Positions 47,230 to 57,356 of a stretch of 64,000 bases of DNA are shown here, in pieces. The position numbers and the translations under genes were made by a program. The stretch's first letter is position 1. Each line of letters starts with the position of its first letter. The DNA comes from CBDFMG01 sp965221205 [NCBI: bacterium] (GTDB lineage: Bacteria > SM23-31). The stretch spans positions 3,162,001 to 3,226,000 of the forward strand of contig OZ244870.1 of assembly GCA_965221205.1 (NCBI GenBank). Reading direction: 5' to 3'. The notes under the pieces are model-generated. The model was not told the origin of the DNA, made no database searches, and saw nothing but the letters and a program-made list of their open reading frames with translations.

Positions 47230-48411
47230 ATGAAAACATACCAACAGCTCAATGCACCAGAACGTATACTCATGGGACCGGGACCAACAAATGTGCATCC
47301 ACGTGTCCTTCAGGCTCTCGCTTCGCCGATTATTGGGCATCTTGATCCGAAATTTCTGGAAATTATGGATGAAGTTCAGGAATTGCTTAGGTGGTTATTC
47401 CAGACGAAAAATAGATTTACCCTTCCGGTATCGGGAACTGGAAGTGCCGGAATGGAGACCTGTTTTGCAAATGTATTCGAACGCGGTGAAAAAGTGCTCA
47501 TCGGGGTAAATGGCGTGTTCGGAAAACGAATGACCGAAACTGCACGGAAATATGGCATTATTCCGTTACCGTTTGAGAAAACCTGGGGCGCAATCATCGG
47601 CCATGAAGCGGTCGATGCAGCACTCCGGAGTGAAAAAGATATCGCCGGTGTTGCAGTTGTTCACGGTGAAACATCGACTGGAGTCCGACAGCCTCTTAAA
47701 GAAATCGGAAAACTTTGTAAAAATCACGATGCTGTTTTCCTTGTCGACACAGTCTCCTCACTTGGGGGTGTCCCTTTATATGTTGATGAGTGGAATATCG
47801 ATGTTTGTTATACCGGAACACAGAAGTGTCTCAGCTGTCCGCCCGGATTAGCTCCGGTGACTTTTTCCGATAAAGCTCTTGATAAAATCAACCAGCGTAA
47901 ATCAGAAGTTGAAAGCTGGTATTTCGATATGAGTATGGTCAAGAAGTATTGGTCGGATGAACGGGTGTATCACCATACTGCTCCCATAAACATGGTGTAC
48001 GGCCTGCGAGAAGCACTCATTATGCTGTATGAAGAAGGATTTGAAATGCTTTTTAAGCGCCATTTACGTAACAGTCATGCACTGTTGGCCGGATTACGCG
48101 AACTCGAATTATCACCATTTGTAGAAGAAGAATACCGCCTGCCCCAGTTGAATTCAGTGATAATACCAGAAGAAATTGACGACAAAGCCGTCCGTTCAGC
48201 ATTGTTGCAGGAATTTGACATCGAAATTGGCGCAGGTCTTGGACCTCTTGCAGGGAAGATATGGAGAATCGGATTAATGGGACAGTCTTCGACACAGAAA
48301 AATGTGGTCTATTTTCTGTCAGTGTTGGAGCAGATTCTTAAAAATCTAAATGTTATATCTGATTTGGGCAAGGCAGCGGGAGCAGCGGAATTATATTATC
48401 TTTCAGAATAA
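47230..48411 (+). CDS. class V aminotransferase (alanine/serine-glyoxylate type)
   Basis: A 393-residue PLP enzyme with a GAGGA ribosome-binding site. It begins ERILMGPGPTNVHPRVLQAL, the hallmark of serine-pyruvate/alanine-glyoxylate aminotransferases, then has SGTGSAGMETCFANV, VVHGETSTGVRQPLKEIG, FLVDTVSSLGGVPLYVDEW (PLP-binding Asp) and CYTGTQKCLSCPPGLAP with the Schiff-base Lys. It transfers an amino group from alanine or serine to glyoxylate. Its stop is 18 bp from the end of a convergent pseudogene. Confidence 0.93.
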   Translation: MKTYQQLNAPERILMGPGPTNVHPRVLQALASPIIGHLDPKFLEIMDEVQELLRWLFQTKNRFTLPVSGTGSAGMETCFANVFERGEKVLIGVNGVFGKRMTETARKYGIIPLPFEKTWGAIIGHEAVDAALRSEKDIAGVAVVHGETSTGVRQPLKEIGKLCKNHDAVFLVDTVSSLGGVPLYVDEWNIDVCYTGTQKCLSCPPGLAPVTFSDKALDKINQRKSEVESWYFDMSMVKKYWSDERVYHHTAPINMVYGLREALIMLYEEGFEMLFKRHLRNSHALLAGLRELELSPFVEEEYRLPQLNSVIIPEEIDDKAVRSALLQEFDIEIGAGLGPLAGKIWRIGLMGQSSTQKNVVYFLSVLEQILKNLNVISDLGKAAGAAELYYLSE

Positions 48412-48429
48412 TCGTTCTGAGGAAATCAT

Positions 48430-49140
48430 TCATGTGATTTTAGGATGCCGGTTAAAAAATTCCAAAATAACCAGAGAGGCATCTATTTCCAATGAGGTTT
48501 TCCCGAGAACACGATCGCTTCCACCGTTTCTCGACGGCCATGTGTGACCGCTACCATGAATTGTATAGAGAATCACCTCGGTATTTAATTCCGGATTTTT
48601 GTAGTTATCCTGCTGAATCTGTGTAGCATCAGCAGGATTATTTTTTCCCAACATTGCTGATTCGGGAGTCTGATTGCATCCATTCATCTGTGACCAATAT
48701 GATGCTACAGCAGGCGTGGATATAATTTTCCCTGAAAGCCCTCTCTTTGCCCTACCATCCATAGAAGGAACAGAGGTGTCATCTGTTTCCGTTGAATAGT
48801 ACCACGGGGACCGGATGTTTCAGATCACATTTCGTTGCAGAGCCTTCAACCATATATCCCGCAGCGGAGGTCATCGTTGCAAACTTGCCCGAAAGCTCGC
48901 AAATCAATCTGAATACCATCATACCCCCGTTCGACACACCGGAAACATATATTCTCTTGTTGTCTGATGCAGACATTTTTTCGCACTTTTCGACTAACGT
49001 GTCAACAAATAAAACATCATCAATTGTTCAGTTGTCATTGGAAGTTTCGTTCCGATATCCATCAGCAGTAACACAAGCTGCGCCGGATCAGTACCAGATT
49101 TTGGCGGAATTCGCAGATACTATGTCCATTTTGTTCCATT
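48430..49140 (-). pseudogene. PHB-depolymerase/feruloyl-esterase-like hydrolase, broken
   Basis: Minus-strand pieces: TIDDVLFVDTLVEKCEKM and RIYVSGVSNGGMMVFRLICE (nucleophile elbow GVSNGG) to about 48779, then, after a shift near 48770, PAVASYWSQMNGCNQTPESA and YTIHGSGHTWPSRNGGSD with the catalytic His, ending at 48430. Upstream, between 49140 and 49020, the same frame continues with at least two in-frame stops. The family is the secreted alpha/beta hydrolases of the LpqC/PHB depolymerase type. It is non-functional. Confidence 0.72.
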
Positions 49141-49142
49141 GA

Positions 49143-49479
49143 TAGTTAATGTACTCTCAAAATCGTTTTTGTCATTAAATTGTTGCAACACAATGCTCTC
49201 TATCGCAAAGTAATTTCAGTCGTATTTGAAAATAGTAAAAGTAAAGTTTCTAAAATTTTTTCGCAATATAAATAAATTTACAGGTTTTATACTGATTATT
49301 GTAGAGAACACATAGGCTACTTCATTTACAATAGAATCGTATCTCTAATATGCCCTATGTTGGTGATACTCGGCATTTCAAATCAAACGCAACAATGGTT
49401 AAAACGCTTTAGGACAGAATAACACGGAATGTTATGGCATTGAAAGACTGCCGCATAACAATCCGCCAGCCTTTTTTAG
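49143..49479. other. spacer without a recognisable gene
   Basis: AT-rich sequence between two pseudogenes. I see no gene, RNA or repeat. Confidence 0.4.
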
Positions 49480-50598
49480 TCAACAAATAAAAAATACAAT
49501 AATGAAATTGAATGAATGATGATTAAATATTGGCAAGGTTTTAGACATTGTATTCCCAGAGTTTTTCTGGTCTTTGAGCGGTACTTTGAATTGCCGGAAG
49601 GTATTAAAATTATGTTTGCCTTGTTCGAAGCTGTTCAGTGAACTCAGGATGGAAAAAAGATTTTTCGAAATTGCAGCATTTGGGTAACGGATTGAAAATG
49701 GATAAATATCTTCCGAGGTTTGGATGATCCGTTTATCATACTGTAAAGTATCAACAAAATCCATATTTACTTCTAAAAAAGTGCGGACAAGGTTCACAAA
49801 CCAATCTCCCCCCTTTTTTGTGTTTTCTTTTCCGCAGTTTATTCAGGATCAATCTTGGTTGAAAGAACGAAAGATACTGGTCTAAATCATTGTAAACCTG
49901 TTTTGAATGAGACTCGAGATAATTATAAAACTTCGGTATATCGAATTGTATTGTTGCCATTCGTACTGGAATAATTCTTAAATGCTTCCTTAAAATTGGC
50001 ATCGATTTTTATGTAAGATTTTATTCGACGATAGATAGCATTTTTCAAAAAAGTTGGCATCCTGACTTGCGTTCGGTTCAGGATTTGATACGACTATTCC
50101 CCTTGTCGACACATTAAAGAAATCGATTGTGTTGTGTGAGATTCCCGCTCCAAAATCGATAAGAATGATATCTGCTTTTAACGTATTAATATGCCGTATG
50201 ATCTTCTGTTTTTTTACATAAGAAAGATTTGCATTACCAATGAGGCTTGTTTCTCCGCAAATAAACCGGAGATTATTAAGGGGTGTCTCAATGCAGGATA
50301 TCGGATAGAGTATCAACATTTTTCGTCAGAAAATCGTCGAGTATAATTTTGGAGATTCGGAACCACTAAATCGGCATCGATAAGGACAACTTTATAGCCG
50401 GGAATAGCGAGCCCAATTCCGAGATTCGCTGTCAAAATTGTCTTGCCGGTTCCCCCCCTTTCCTCCTACGATAGACCAAATTGTTTTTTGTAGCTCTACA
50501 GGCTTTTGGTCGTATGACTTGACCAGCTCAGCCTCATGCGGAACACTTCTCATCCGCTTTTTACCAACATTGATGACACATAATCCAAGGGGGTGCAA
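49480..50598 (-). pseudogene. MinD/ParA-family ATPase (FlhG-like), multiply frameshifted
   Basis: Successive minus-strand pieces form one P-loop protein. Piece 1 (50598 to about 50450) has KTIWSIVGGKGG, the deviant Walker A, then, shifted, GLAIPGYKVVLIDADLVV. Piece 2 (50319-49990) has LNNLRFICGETSLIGNANLS, ADIILIDFGAGISHNTIDFF and GIVVSNPEPNASQDANFF. Piece 3 (about 50002-49800) and piece 4 (about 49797-49480; DIYPFSIRYPNAAISKNL) complete the C-terminus. At least four frameshifts. FlhG is the flagellar-number MinD homologue; the nearby flagellin pseudogene suggests that role, but other ParA-type roles are possible. Confidence 0.68.
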
Positions 50599-50653
50599 AC
50601 TTAATATATGGTAATTAGGTTATTTTCGGATCACGTGTTTCAGTATACCTGGA

Positions 50654-51346
50654 ATGGAAGAAAAAGTCACTAGATTGATTGTTGGTACATCATGTCCCGT
50701 TTGTTCTGGGGATCGTCTGTACCGTTTGCGTGATAATCGTTTTACAGGTACTCGATGTTCTTGTAAAGAGAGCCCTAAGCGATTCAAGCACGATCTTGCT
50801 CTACTGCATTATGTTTCTTTGGAGATACCTCTGCCAATAAAGCTGCCAGGGGTCTTGGTTTTGTCTCCACGAAAGTGCGAGGCAAATAGATACTTTATCG
50901 ATAGGAGATTTATTATTTTTTGTGTCAGGAAGTGAGAAGACTTTCCGGCAAGATAGAATGTGATGCACGCTGCTTTGGTGGGAAACGTACGGGAACCAGC
51001 GGTCGCGGGAGTGCCGGTACAATAAAGGTTTTCGGGCATGGTGGAACGTCACGGGAAGCTGTTTACTACGATGTGACTTGCTGCTTGATGAACGAGATCA
51101 GGGACACCGCTGAGCAAGGGAGTGTCTTCTCCACTGCTGCGTTCCGTTCGTATACATCGCTGCAGTTTTTTGGTAAACAGCGTACGGTCGATCATAACAC
51201 ATAGTGCATCACGGGACGTCGTCATAGTAACGGCCTTGAGGGGTTCTGGTCATGTGCACAAGAAAGACGCTTACAGTACCATGATGTTAGCAAAAATCAT
51301 TGCCTGGTATACCGGCAAGGAAATGGAATGCTTTTCATTTGGTTAT
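50654..51346 (+). pseudogene. IS1595-type transposase remnant
   Basis: The first frame (50654) has the zinc-ribbon CPVCSGDRLYRLRDNRF with C-S-C. A second frame (about 50945-51204) has SGKIECDARCFGGKRTGTSG and RGRGSAGTIKVFG, the ISXO2-like DDE domain start, then MNEIRDTAEQGSVFSTAAFR and SYTSLQFFGKQRTVDHNT. A third frame has EGFWSCAQERRLQYHDVSKN. This is the order of IS1595-family transposases with at least three frameshifts. Terminal inverted repeats are not recognisable. It separates the MinD-like and flagellin pseudogenes. Confidence 0.72.
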
Positions 51347-51375
51347 GCAAGGAAAATATATTTCATATGAATCAA

Positions 51376-51424
51376 GAAAAAAAGCCCTTCCAAAGCACTT
51401 CTGCACGAAGTGCTTTGGAAGGGC
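51376..51424 (-). terminator. strong bidirectional-type hairpin, terminator on the minus strand
   Basis: A perfect 18-bp inverted repeat: 51384-51401 and 51407-51424 around the 5-base loop TGCAC. On the minus strand it is followed by a run of seven Ts, an ideal Rho-independent terminator. The gene it served on the minus strand is unclear (see 51425-51604). Confidence 0.75.
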
Positions 51425-51604
51425 GAACCGCACCAACCATGTAATGAGATTGAAAACAAAAAACATTTGCGTTTCATTCTTAAGATTATTTATGTCTCGC
51501 TGGTGGAGAACTTTAATTTCTTTTTCGCAATTCATCAGATATAAATCTTCTGCAATTTTTATTTGAGAATACTCATTATAGAAGCTGTCGGCCAGTATAT
51601 TCAT
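51425..51604 (-). CDS. possible small protein before the 51376 terminator
   Basis: From ATG 51604 a minus-strand frame reads MNILADSFYNEYSQIKIAED and LYLMNCEKEIKVLHQRDINN, with no stop before the terminator hairpin. About 60 residues look plausible, and the frame then runs through the hairpin. It may be a small gene that has lost its stop or a chance frame. No family is recognised. Confidence 0.22.
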
Positions 51605-51980
51605 TGTTTTTATCTTTAGTGTTACTGAGCAAAAAAGTATAACCGGGACACACGACCTCTCATCAGTTTTGATCGCGGAGGTTCCGGTTATTTTCCTCTT
51701 TATATAGTTTTTTTCATTTTTCTAATTTTTAATTTCCGTTTATTCTTGCATTTGTTATTATTTGAACGCAAATGCTATACCAATTTCAATATCCTCCTGC
51801 ATTTTATAAATCTAAGCACAAAGATATTGTGTTTTAGTAACTGCAAGTGTGTTAAATTAGCCAAAGTGTCGATTTCGGGACACTTTTTGAGAATATTCCG
51901 AGTCTGTTCAATCTTTATTGGTCAAGTAGAGATTAAAGAATTTTTGAATCGTTCCAACCGCGAAATGGTCATTTTTTTGA
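51605..51980. other. spacer upstream of the flagellin promoter
   Basis: AT-rich with no convincing gene. The next recognisable element is the sigma-28-type promoter at 51981. Confidence 0.35.
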
Positions 51981-52007
51981 TAAAGTTTCACAAAAGGTTG
52001 TCGATAC
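51981..52007 (+). promoter_or_regulatory. sigma-28 (FliA)-type flagellar promoter
   Basis: TAAAGTTT (51981-51988) is a perfect sigma-28 -35 box, followed after exactly 11 bp by GTCGATAC (52000-52007), matching the -10 consensus GCCGATAA at 6 of 8 positions. It drives the flagellin remnant, leaving a leader of roughly 115 bases that contains the inverted repeat GCCTGC/GCAGGC (52072-52105) and an AAGGAGG ribosome-binding site (52116-52122). Confidence 0.75.
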
Positions 52008-52129
52008 TTTAGAGTAGCAAGATTACACTCACGTAGTTTGTAGTATATTTTTTTAGTTTCAGGAAACAGAAGCCTGCTATTGTCCGGCATGGAGGTCGGG
52101 CAGGCCACCAATAACAAGGAGGTTATGAT

Positions 52130-52737
52130 ATGGCCATTGGAGATTCCACCCGTATCAACACTAATATAGCTGCGTTTAATGCACTCAACGCCCTCAAGAG
52201 TGTCAACCGTAATTTAGAAAAATCCCAGTTAAAACTAGCGACAGGTCTCAGGATTAAGGGGTATCAAATGTCGGAACCGCTAAGAATGTGCTCTCGATTG
52301 CTGAGGAATGGCTCTTGAGTATCTCCTTCATCCTGATCATGATGAAGGAACTGGTAACCCAGACGGCATCCGATACACTCGGTACCGATGAACGGAATGC
52401 TATTAAATCGGAAATTGATGAGCTTTCAAGCGAAGTCGGCGACATCGTCTCGGAAACACAGTTCAACGGAATTGCGTTGGTTAATGGTACCTATACCGGT
52501 ATATCGTTCCAGACCGGTGAAGGCACCTCCGTATACGCTCTCATTTGCGATTACTCAGAATCACACGGCGCAGCAAGCCTGTCGGTCGCTTCAGGGGATG
52601 TCTCAAATAATATCACGAACGCTGCGAGTGCTGCAAGTGCGCTTACGAATGTGAACGGTGCAATCGATGTAGTCGAATGTTATACCGCAAAACGTCCTCG
52701 CATTCTTTACTTAAAAGCGGTAACTGAATTGAGATAA
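52130..52737 (+). pseudogene. flagellin, internally deleted and truncated
   Basis: From ATG 52130 (preceded by AAGGAGG) it reads MAIGDSTRINTNIAAFNALN and SVNRNLEKSQLKLATGLRI, the flagellin D0/D1 start. The next roughly 35 residues of the D1 domain are missing, and the frame shifts near 52255; in the new frame NVGTAKNVLSIAEE, VTQTASDTLGTDERNAIKSE and VSETQFNGIALVNGTY follow. It ends at 52737 after VNGAIDVVECYTAK, without the C-terminal D0 helix needed for filament assembly. It is clearly non-functional. Confidence 0.85.
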
Positions 52738-52770
52738 AAAAAGGAGCATACTGATACCAGTATGCTCCTT
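52736..52770 (-). terminator. Rho-independent terminator of gltX
   Basis: AAGGAGCATACTG (52741-52753) and CAGTATGCTCCTT (52758-52770) are perfectly complementary around the loop ATAC. On the minus strand the stem is followed by seven Ts. It lies 32 bp past the gltX stop and ends the long minus-strand gene run. Confidence 0.9.
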
Positions 52771-52802
52771 GAAACGTTTGTGCTTATTGCAGGCGAAATT
52801 TT

Positions 52803-54275
52803 CTATAATTTATTAAGATAACGGATTGCTTTTTCAAGGCGAACGACGACGGTCTCTTTACCAAGCAGGCACATTATCTCGAATAGTCCGGGACCGATCC
52901 CGAATCCGGTTAGTGCGAGGCGAATAGGATGAATAAGTTTCGCCGCTGATATCTCAAGACTACCAGCAAGATCACGGACCGAAATTTCGATTGCTTTTTC
53001 AGAAAAATCATCAAGATCCATCATTTTTAATCTTACCCGTCCCAAACGTTCCATAACCTCATCATCTTTCCAATATTTTTTAACCACTTTCGGATCAAAC
53101 ACGACCGGGTTTCTGTAAAAATAGCCTCCGAATTCGATTAAATCAGTCAGAAGCTTCATACGCGGTTTAACGAGCTCAAGTACCTGCTTGAAATATTCGC
53201 TCCCTTTTTCAACAACTTTTTCAGAGAGTTGTGTATCTGTTTTAAAATATGGTATCAGACGCTCTGAAAGCTCATCAGTCCCTAGTGAACTGATATATTG
53301 ACCATTCATCCATTCAAGTTTCGTTTCATCAAATACTGCAGATTTTTTGGATGAATTTCGGAGGTCAAACTTATGAACCACTTCTGCAAGCGGGATCACC
53401 TCCCGGTCGTCTCCCGGAGACCAGCCGAGCAGAAGTAGAAAATTTCTGAGTGCTTCCGGAAGGTATCCTCTCTCACGGTAAATCTCAACCGATACTGCGC
53501 CATGCCGCTTGCTGAGGCGTGTTTTATCAGGACCAAGAATCATCGGCATATGAGCAAATTCGGGCACACACCACCCAAACGATTGATAGAGCATAATTTG
53601 CTTTGGTGTATTCGACAAGTGGTCATCACCGCGAATGATATGGGTAATATTCATTGTATGATCATCCATCACAGCAGCAAGTTGGTAGGTCGGAGTTCCA
53701 TCTGTCCGGAGTATAATGAAATCGTCGATATCTTTATTTTGGAAGACGGTCTTACCATGAATAACGTCGTAAAACTCGGTTACTCCTTCTGGAACTGTGT
53801 ACCGAACCGCAAAAGACATCCCATTTTCTACCTTCTCTTGTACTTCTCCGGCTGTCAAATTATAACATGTTCTTTCGTAGGTATAAGGAATCTTGTTTTT
53901 ATATGACTCTTTCCGTCTCACATCGAGTTCTTCCAGTGTGCAAAAGCACTTATAGGCACCACCACTTTTCAGAAGCTCATCAACCGCAGTCCGATGTTGA
54001 CCAATTGCTTGAGACTGTATAAAAAGCTCTTCATCCCACTCTAGTCCCAGCCATTTTATTGAGTTGAGGATTGAATCCAAAAACTCCTGTGATGATCGTT
54101 CCTTGTCAGTATCTTCTATCCGTACCAGAAATTTACCGTTATTACTTCTGGCGAATAACCAGTTGAAGAGTGCAGTCCGTGCACCTCCAATATGAAAATT
54201 ACCTGTCGGACTCGGTGCAAATCGGACACGGTACTCCTGATTTGGAATTTTCTTATTCATACCGTATCGGCTCAT
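52803..54275 (-). CDS. gltX: glutamyl-tRNA synthetase
   Basis: A 490-residue class I synthetase: RFAPSPTGNFHIGGARTALF (HIGH motif), LVRIEDTDKERSS, HIIRGDDHLSNTPKQIMLYQ, and DKTRLSKRHGAVSV, equivalent to KMSKS. It charges tRNA-Glu (and tRNA-Gln in organisms using the transamidation path). The ATG at 54275 overlaps the cca stop (ATGA); an alternative ATG is at 54260. Length is normal. Confidence 0.96.
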   Translation of the reverse strand: MSRYGMNKKIPNQEYRVRFAPSPTGNFHIGGARTALFNWLFARSNNGKFLVRIEDTDKERSSQEFLDSILNSIKWLGLEWDEELFIQSQAIGQHRTAVDELLKSGGAYKCFCTLEELDVRRKESYKNKIPYTYERTCYNLTAGEVQEKVENGMSFAVRYTVPEGVTEFYDVIHGKTVFQNKDIDDFIILRTDGTPTYQLAAVMDDHTMNITHIIRGDDHLSNTPKQIMLYQSFGWCVPEFAHMPMILGPDKTRLSKRHGAVSVEIYRERGYLPEALRNFLLLLGWSPGDDREVIPLAEVVHKFDLRNSSKKSAVFDETKLEWMNGQYISSLGTDELSERLIPYFKTDTQLSEKVVEKGSEYFKQVLELVKPRMKLLTDLIEFGGYFYRNPVVFDPKVVKKYWKDDEVMERLGRVRLKMMDLDDFSEKAIEISVRDLAGSLEISAAKLIHPIRLALTGFGIGPGLFEIMCLLGKETVVVRLEKAIRYLNKL

Positions 54276-55702
54276 GCTTCTTTTGTCTTTGTAGAATTTT
54301 GATCATGCAAAACTTCATCTTTCAGTTTCAGTAAATACCTATAAGCTGCATCGTACTCGTAGGGAATCGTTCCATCAAGAATCGCTTCTTCAATCATTTC
54401 CTTTAATTTTCCAATCATTGGTGATGGCTCCAGACCACAAACTTCCATTATTTCTTCACCTCGAACAGGAGACTGGAATGCTCTCAATGCGTCAAGCTCT
54501 TCCACTTCGCTGATCCGCTGTTCAACAATATCAAAATTTTCAAGATGTCTTTTAGCCCGGTTTGGATTTCCTGATGTAATATCTGCTCTGCACAAGGTCA
54601 ATAAGTCTTCGAGATCGCTGCCGGCATCTACAACAAGGCGTCTAATAGCACTGGCGGTCACCTCTTCATTCGATAGGTTTATCGGCCTCAGATGCAGCTT
54701 GACCAGTTTCTGGACATAAGCAAGTGACATTAATGGTATTTTATGTTTTTTAAAGATTGAATTGACCATATTTGCCCCGAGTGCATCGTGTCCGTGAAAT
54801 GTCCATCCAATGTTTTCGATAAACCGTTTAGTTTTCGGTTTTGCAATATCATGATAAAGTGCTGCAAGACGGAGGTAGAGATTATCCGATACTCTTGCTA
54901 CATTATCGACCACTTTAAGCGTATGAAACCACACATCCTTATGATGATACCCACTACGCTGATCAACTCCAATCAGTAGTTGTAACTCGGGATATAAAAC
55001 CTCAAGCAGTCCGGAAACACGCAATAGATCGAGTCCTATCGACGGCTTACCGGTTTGCATAATTTGAAGAAATTCATGTGTGATACGATCCTGAGATACG
55101 ATCTTGATACGATCCCTGGTTTTTTTGATTGCTTCAATTATGACATCATCAATTGTTAGTTCGAACCGTGATGCAAATCGGAATGCTCTGATCATTCTAA
55201 GCGGATCGTCATTGAATGTCTGCTTCGGGTCGAGCGGTGTCCTCAAAATTTTATTGCCCAGATCTGCAATTCCGTTAAAATAGTCAACAATTGTATCATC
55301 AGGACCGTTTTTTGTTAGCCTCTTTGCAAGCGTGTTGATTGTAAAATCTCTCCTTTGCAGGTCTGTAAAAAGATCGCCATCCGTTACATTCGGCTTTCGT
55401 GAATCGGGTTCATATGATTCCGCACGTGCTTGAACAAATTCAAGCTTAAAATCTTTATATGGGATCATGCAAGTACCGAATTTTTCATAGCTGATTATAT
55501 TTGATACCCCCAATGATTCGGCTAATTTTTGGGCAAAAACTATCCCATTTCTGGTAACGGTAAAGTCAATATCTTTGCCCTTTTGACCCAGTATTTCATC
55601 CCTCAGAAAACCACCCACAACATATACTTCTGTGCCATATTCATCAGCGAGTAATCCAATATAGCAGAGTAGTTCTTCTGTCGAATCGATTCTATATCTC
55701 AT
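54272..55702 (-). CDS. cca: CCA-adding tRNA nucleotidyltransferase/polyA polymerase with HD domain
   Basis: A 476-residue class II nucleotidyltransferase. N-terminus: VYVVGGFLRDEILGQKGKDI followed by DFTV (GG and DxD of the active site), then LQRRDFTINTLA and DPLRMIRAFRFASRFEL. The C-terminal HD domain shows SGYHHKDVWFHTLKVVDNVA and LAALYHDIAKPKTKR. It builds or repairs the CCA end of tRNAs, though a polyA polymerase role cannot be excluded. It is translationally coupled with gltX. Confidence 0.92.
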   Translation of the reverse strand: MRYRIDSTEELLCYIGLLADEYGTEVYVVGGFLRDEILGQKGKDIDFTVTRNGIVFAQKLAESLGVSNIISYEKFGTCMIPYKDFKLEFVQARAESYEPDSRKPNVTDGDLFTDLQRRDFTINTLAKRLTKNGPDDTIVDYFNGIADLGNKILRTPLDPKQTFNDDPLRMIRAFRFASRFELTIDDVIIEAIKKTRDRIKIVSQDRITHEFLQIMQTGKPSIGLDLLRVSGLLEVLYPELQLLIGVDQRSGYHHKDVWFHTLKVVDNVARVSDNLYLRLAALYHDIAKPKTKRFIENIGWTFHGHDALGANMVNSIFKKHKIPLMSLAYVQKLVKLHLRPINLSNEEVTASAIRRLVVDAGSDLEDLLTLCRADITSGNPNRAKRHLENFDIVEQRISEVEELDALRAFQSPVRGEEIMEVCGLEPSPMIGKLKEMIEEAILDGTIPYEYDAAYRYLLKLKDEVLHDQNSTKTKEA

Positions 55703-55915
55703 TGAATTCCATCTGTAAAATTCTCAAAATATTTAATGTAACTATTTTCTCTGTAAAACACAAAACTACTTGAGTCAATTACTACATTTCTTGAAGCTCA
55801 AAAGTTTTCGTTGCAACAAATTTTATTGATTCACTCACTGCTGGGATAATATGGCATGATAATACATTATATGAAGAAATGTTACAAGGAAAGGAAAAAT
55901 ACTTCGACACACAGA

Positions 55916-57268
55916 TTACAAATTCTGTAGTTTCCATTTACCGTTTCTGAAGCGGATAAAATTGAAGAGAAAGCGTGATATCTCATCACAGCCGTGTACA
56001 ATCCAGATACCGGCAAGTGCAAACTGAAACACAAATACTATTACCCATGAAGCGCTGACTTCAAATATGGCAACACCGAGTATAGTTACCCACATAATCC
56101 ATTGCAACTCCCCCGCTCCACGCAGATTTCCAATCAAGACACTGTTGAGGGCTTTCGGGATTTGGACAAACGCAAAAATAATGATAACTGTTAAACCCAG
56201 ATCAAGAATTTCCTGACTATCTGTAAATACCTGAAACAAGTTAACCTGAAATGTATAGATTGCCCACGCAACTACAAGTACAAGGGACAACGTAACTCCT
56301 CCGGCAACAAATCCCGTACGCTCGGCATGATGGTGTTCGTCCGCGCCGACTTTTTTTCCAATTAAAATCATTGAACCCATACCAAGTCCCTGATAGATCA
56401 TGGACATTACACCTTGAATCAGAAGCAGAATCTGATGTGTCGCCAACACGATTACTCCCAGCCGGGCAACATAGGTAGATACCACGAACATTCCGGTCGA
56501 CCAGGTCAACTGCTCAACCGTAGTTGGAAATCCCGAGCGAAACAGTATTTTGACACTCTCCCATTTAACATTGGTCATTTCACGTATCGAAAGATATAAA
56601 TTAATCTTCCTGCTCCTGACAAGTATACCGGTCAATACAAAACCTACAGCAAATGATATTCCTTTTGCAAGAGCAAGTCCCCGCTCTTCCAGGCGTGGTA
56701 GTCCGAATTGACCAAATATGAGCAGTGGTGCGAGGATGACATTAATACTAATTATAACAATATTGATTATGAGAGCAAATTGAGTATCTCCTGTTCCTCT
56801 GATAATACCCAGTGCAATAAAGCAGATGATAGCAATGGGGGCAAAATAAGCAAGAGTTTGGAGATAATTAATCCCAAACGTTTGGCTGTGCGGTTCGCTT
56901 TCTTTAATGATTTTAAATAGGACAGGAGAGCCGAAATACCAGATCAAAGCAATCACAAAAGACAGAAAAATTCCGATCACCATAGCCTGGCCAAAAATGT
57001 GATTTGCCTCAAAGGTTTTTTTTTGACCAAGATGTCTGTTGATAATAAGTGAACTCCCTACAACAAAGGTAAGGACGGCGGTGAATGTTACAAGAACAAA
57101 TTGGAAGGCCAAGCCGACACTGCCAAGAGCCGCAAAACTAATCTGCCCGATAAGAAATGCTTCATAAAGCCATACCAGCGGCTGAATAGACAGGTCTACT
57201 ACCGCCGGCAGAGAGGTCTTTAGATATTCCTTTAATGTCCCTTGTATTTTTTTTTGTATTTCTGTCAT
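55916..57268 (-). CDS. MATE-family efflux transporter
   Basis: A 450-residue protein from ATG 57268 (MTEIQKKIQG); an upstream TTG at 57328 is unlikely. Twelve membrane helices in two halves, with LKTSLPAVVDLSIQPLVWLY at the start and FRSGFPTTVEQLTWSTGMFV opening the second half, the usual MATE pseudo-repeat. It exports cationic drugs or metabolites using Na+ or H+. It lies between ino1 and cca, with 213 bp before cca, so it may end the first transcript. Confidence 0.88.
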   Translation of the reverse strand: MTEIQKKIQGTLKEYLKTSLPAVVDLSIQPLVWLYEAFLIGQISFAALGSVGLAFQFVLVTFTAVLTFVVGSSLIINRHLGQKKTFEANHIFGQAMVIGIFLSFVIALIWYFGSPVLFKIIKESEPHSQTFGINYLQTLAYFAPIAIICFIALGIIRGTGDTQFALIINIVIISINVILAPLLIFGQFGLPRLEERGLALAKGISFAVGFVLTGILVRSRKINLYLSIREMTNVKWESVKILFRSGFPTTVEQLTWSTGMFVVSTYVARLGVIVLATHQILLLIQGVMSMIYQGLGMGSMILIGKKVGADEHHHAERTGFVAGGVTLSLVLVVAWAIYTFQVNLFQVFTDSQEILDLGLTVIIIFAFVQIPKALNSVLIGNLRGAGELQWIMWVTILGVAIFEVSASWVIVFVFQFALAGIWIVHGCDEISRFLFNFIRFRNGKWKLQNL

Positions 57269-57356
57269 TATGAAGCGGTATGAAGCGGTCTGCGGCTGAT
57301 ACCTTATTTTTTGTTTTACTTGCGCCAATTAATTCGACTACAGAGCAGTCGCTCAA

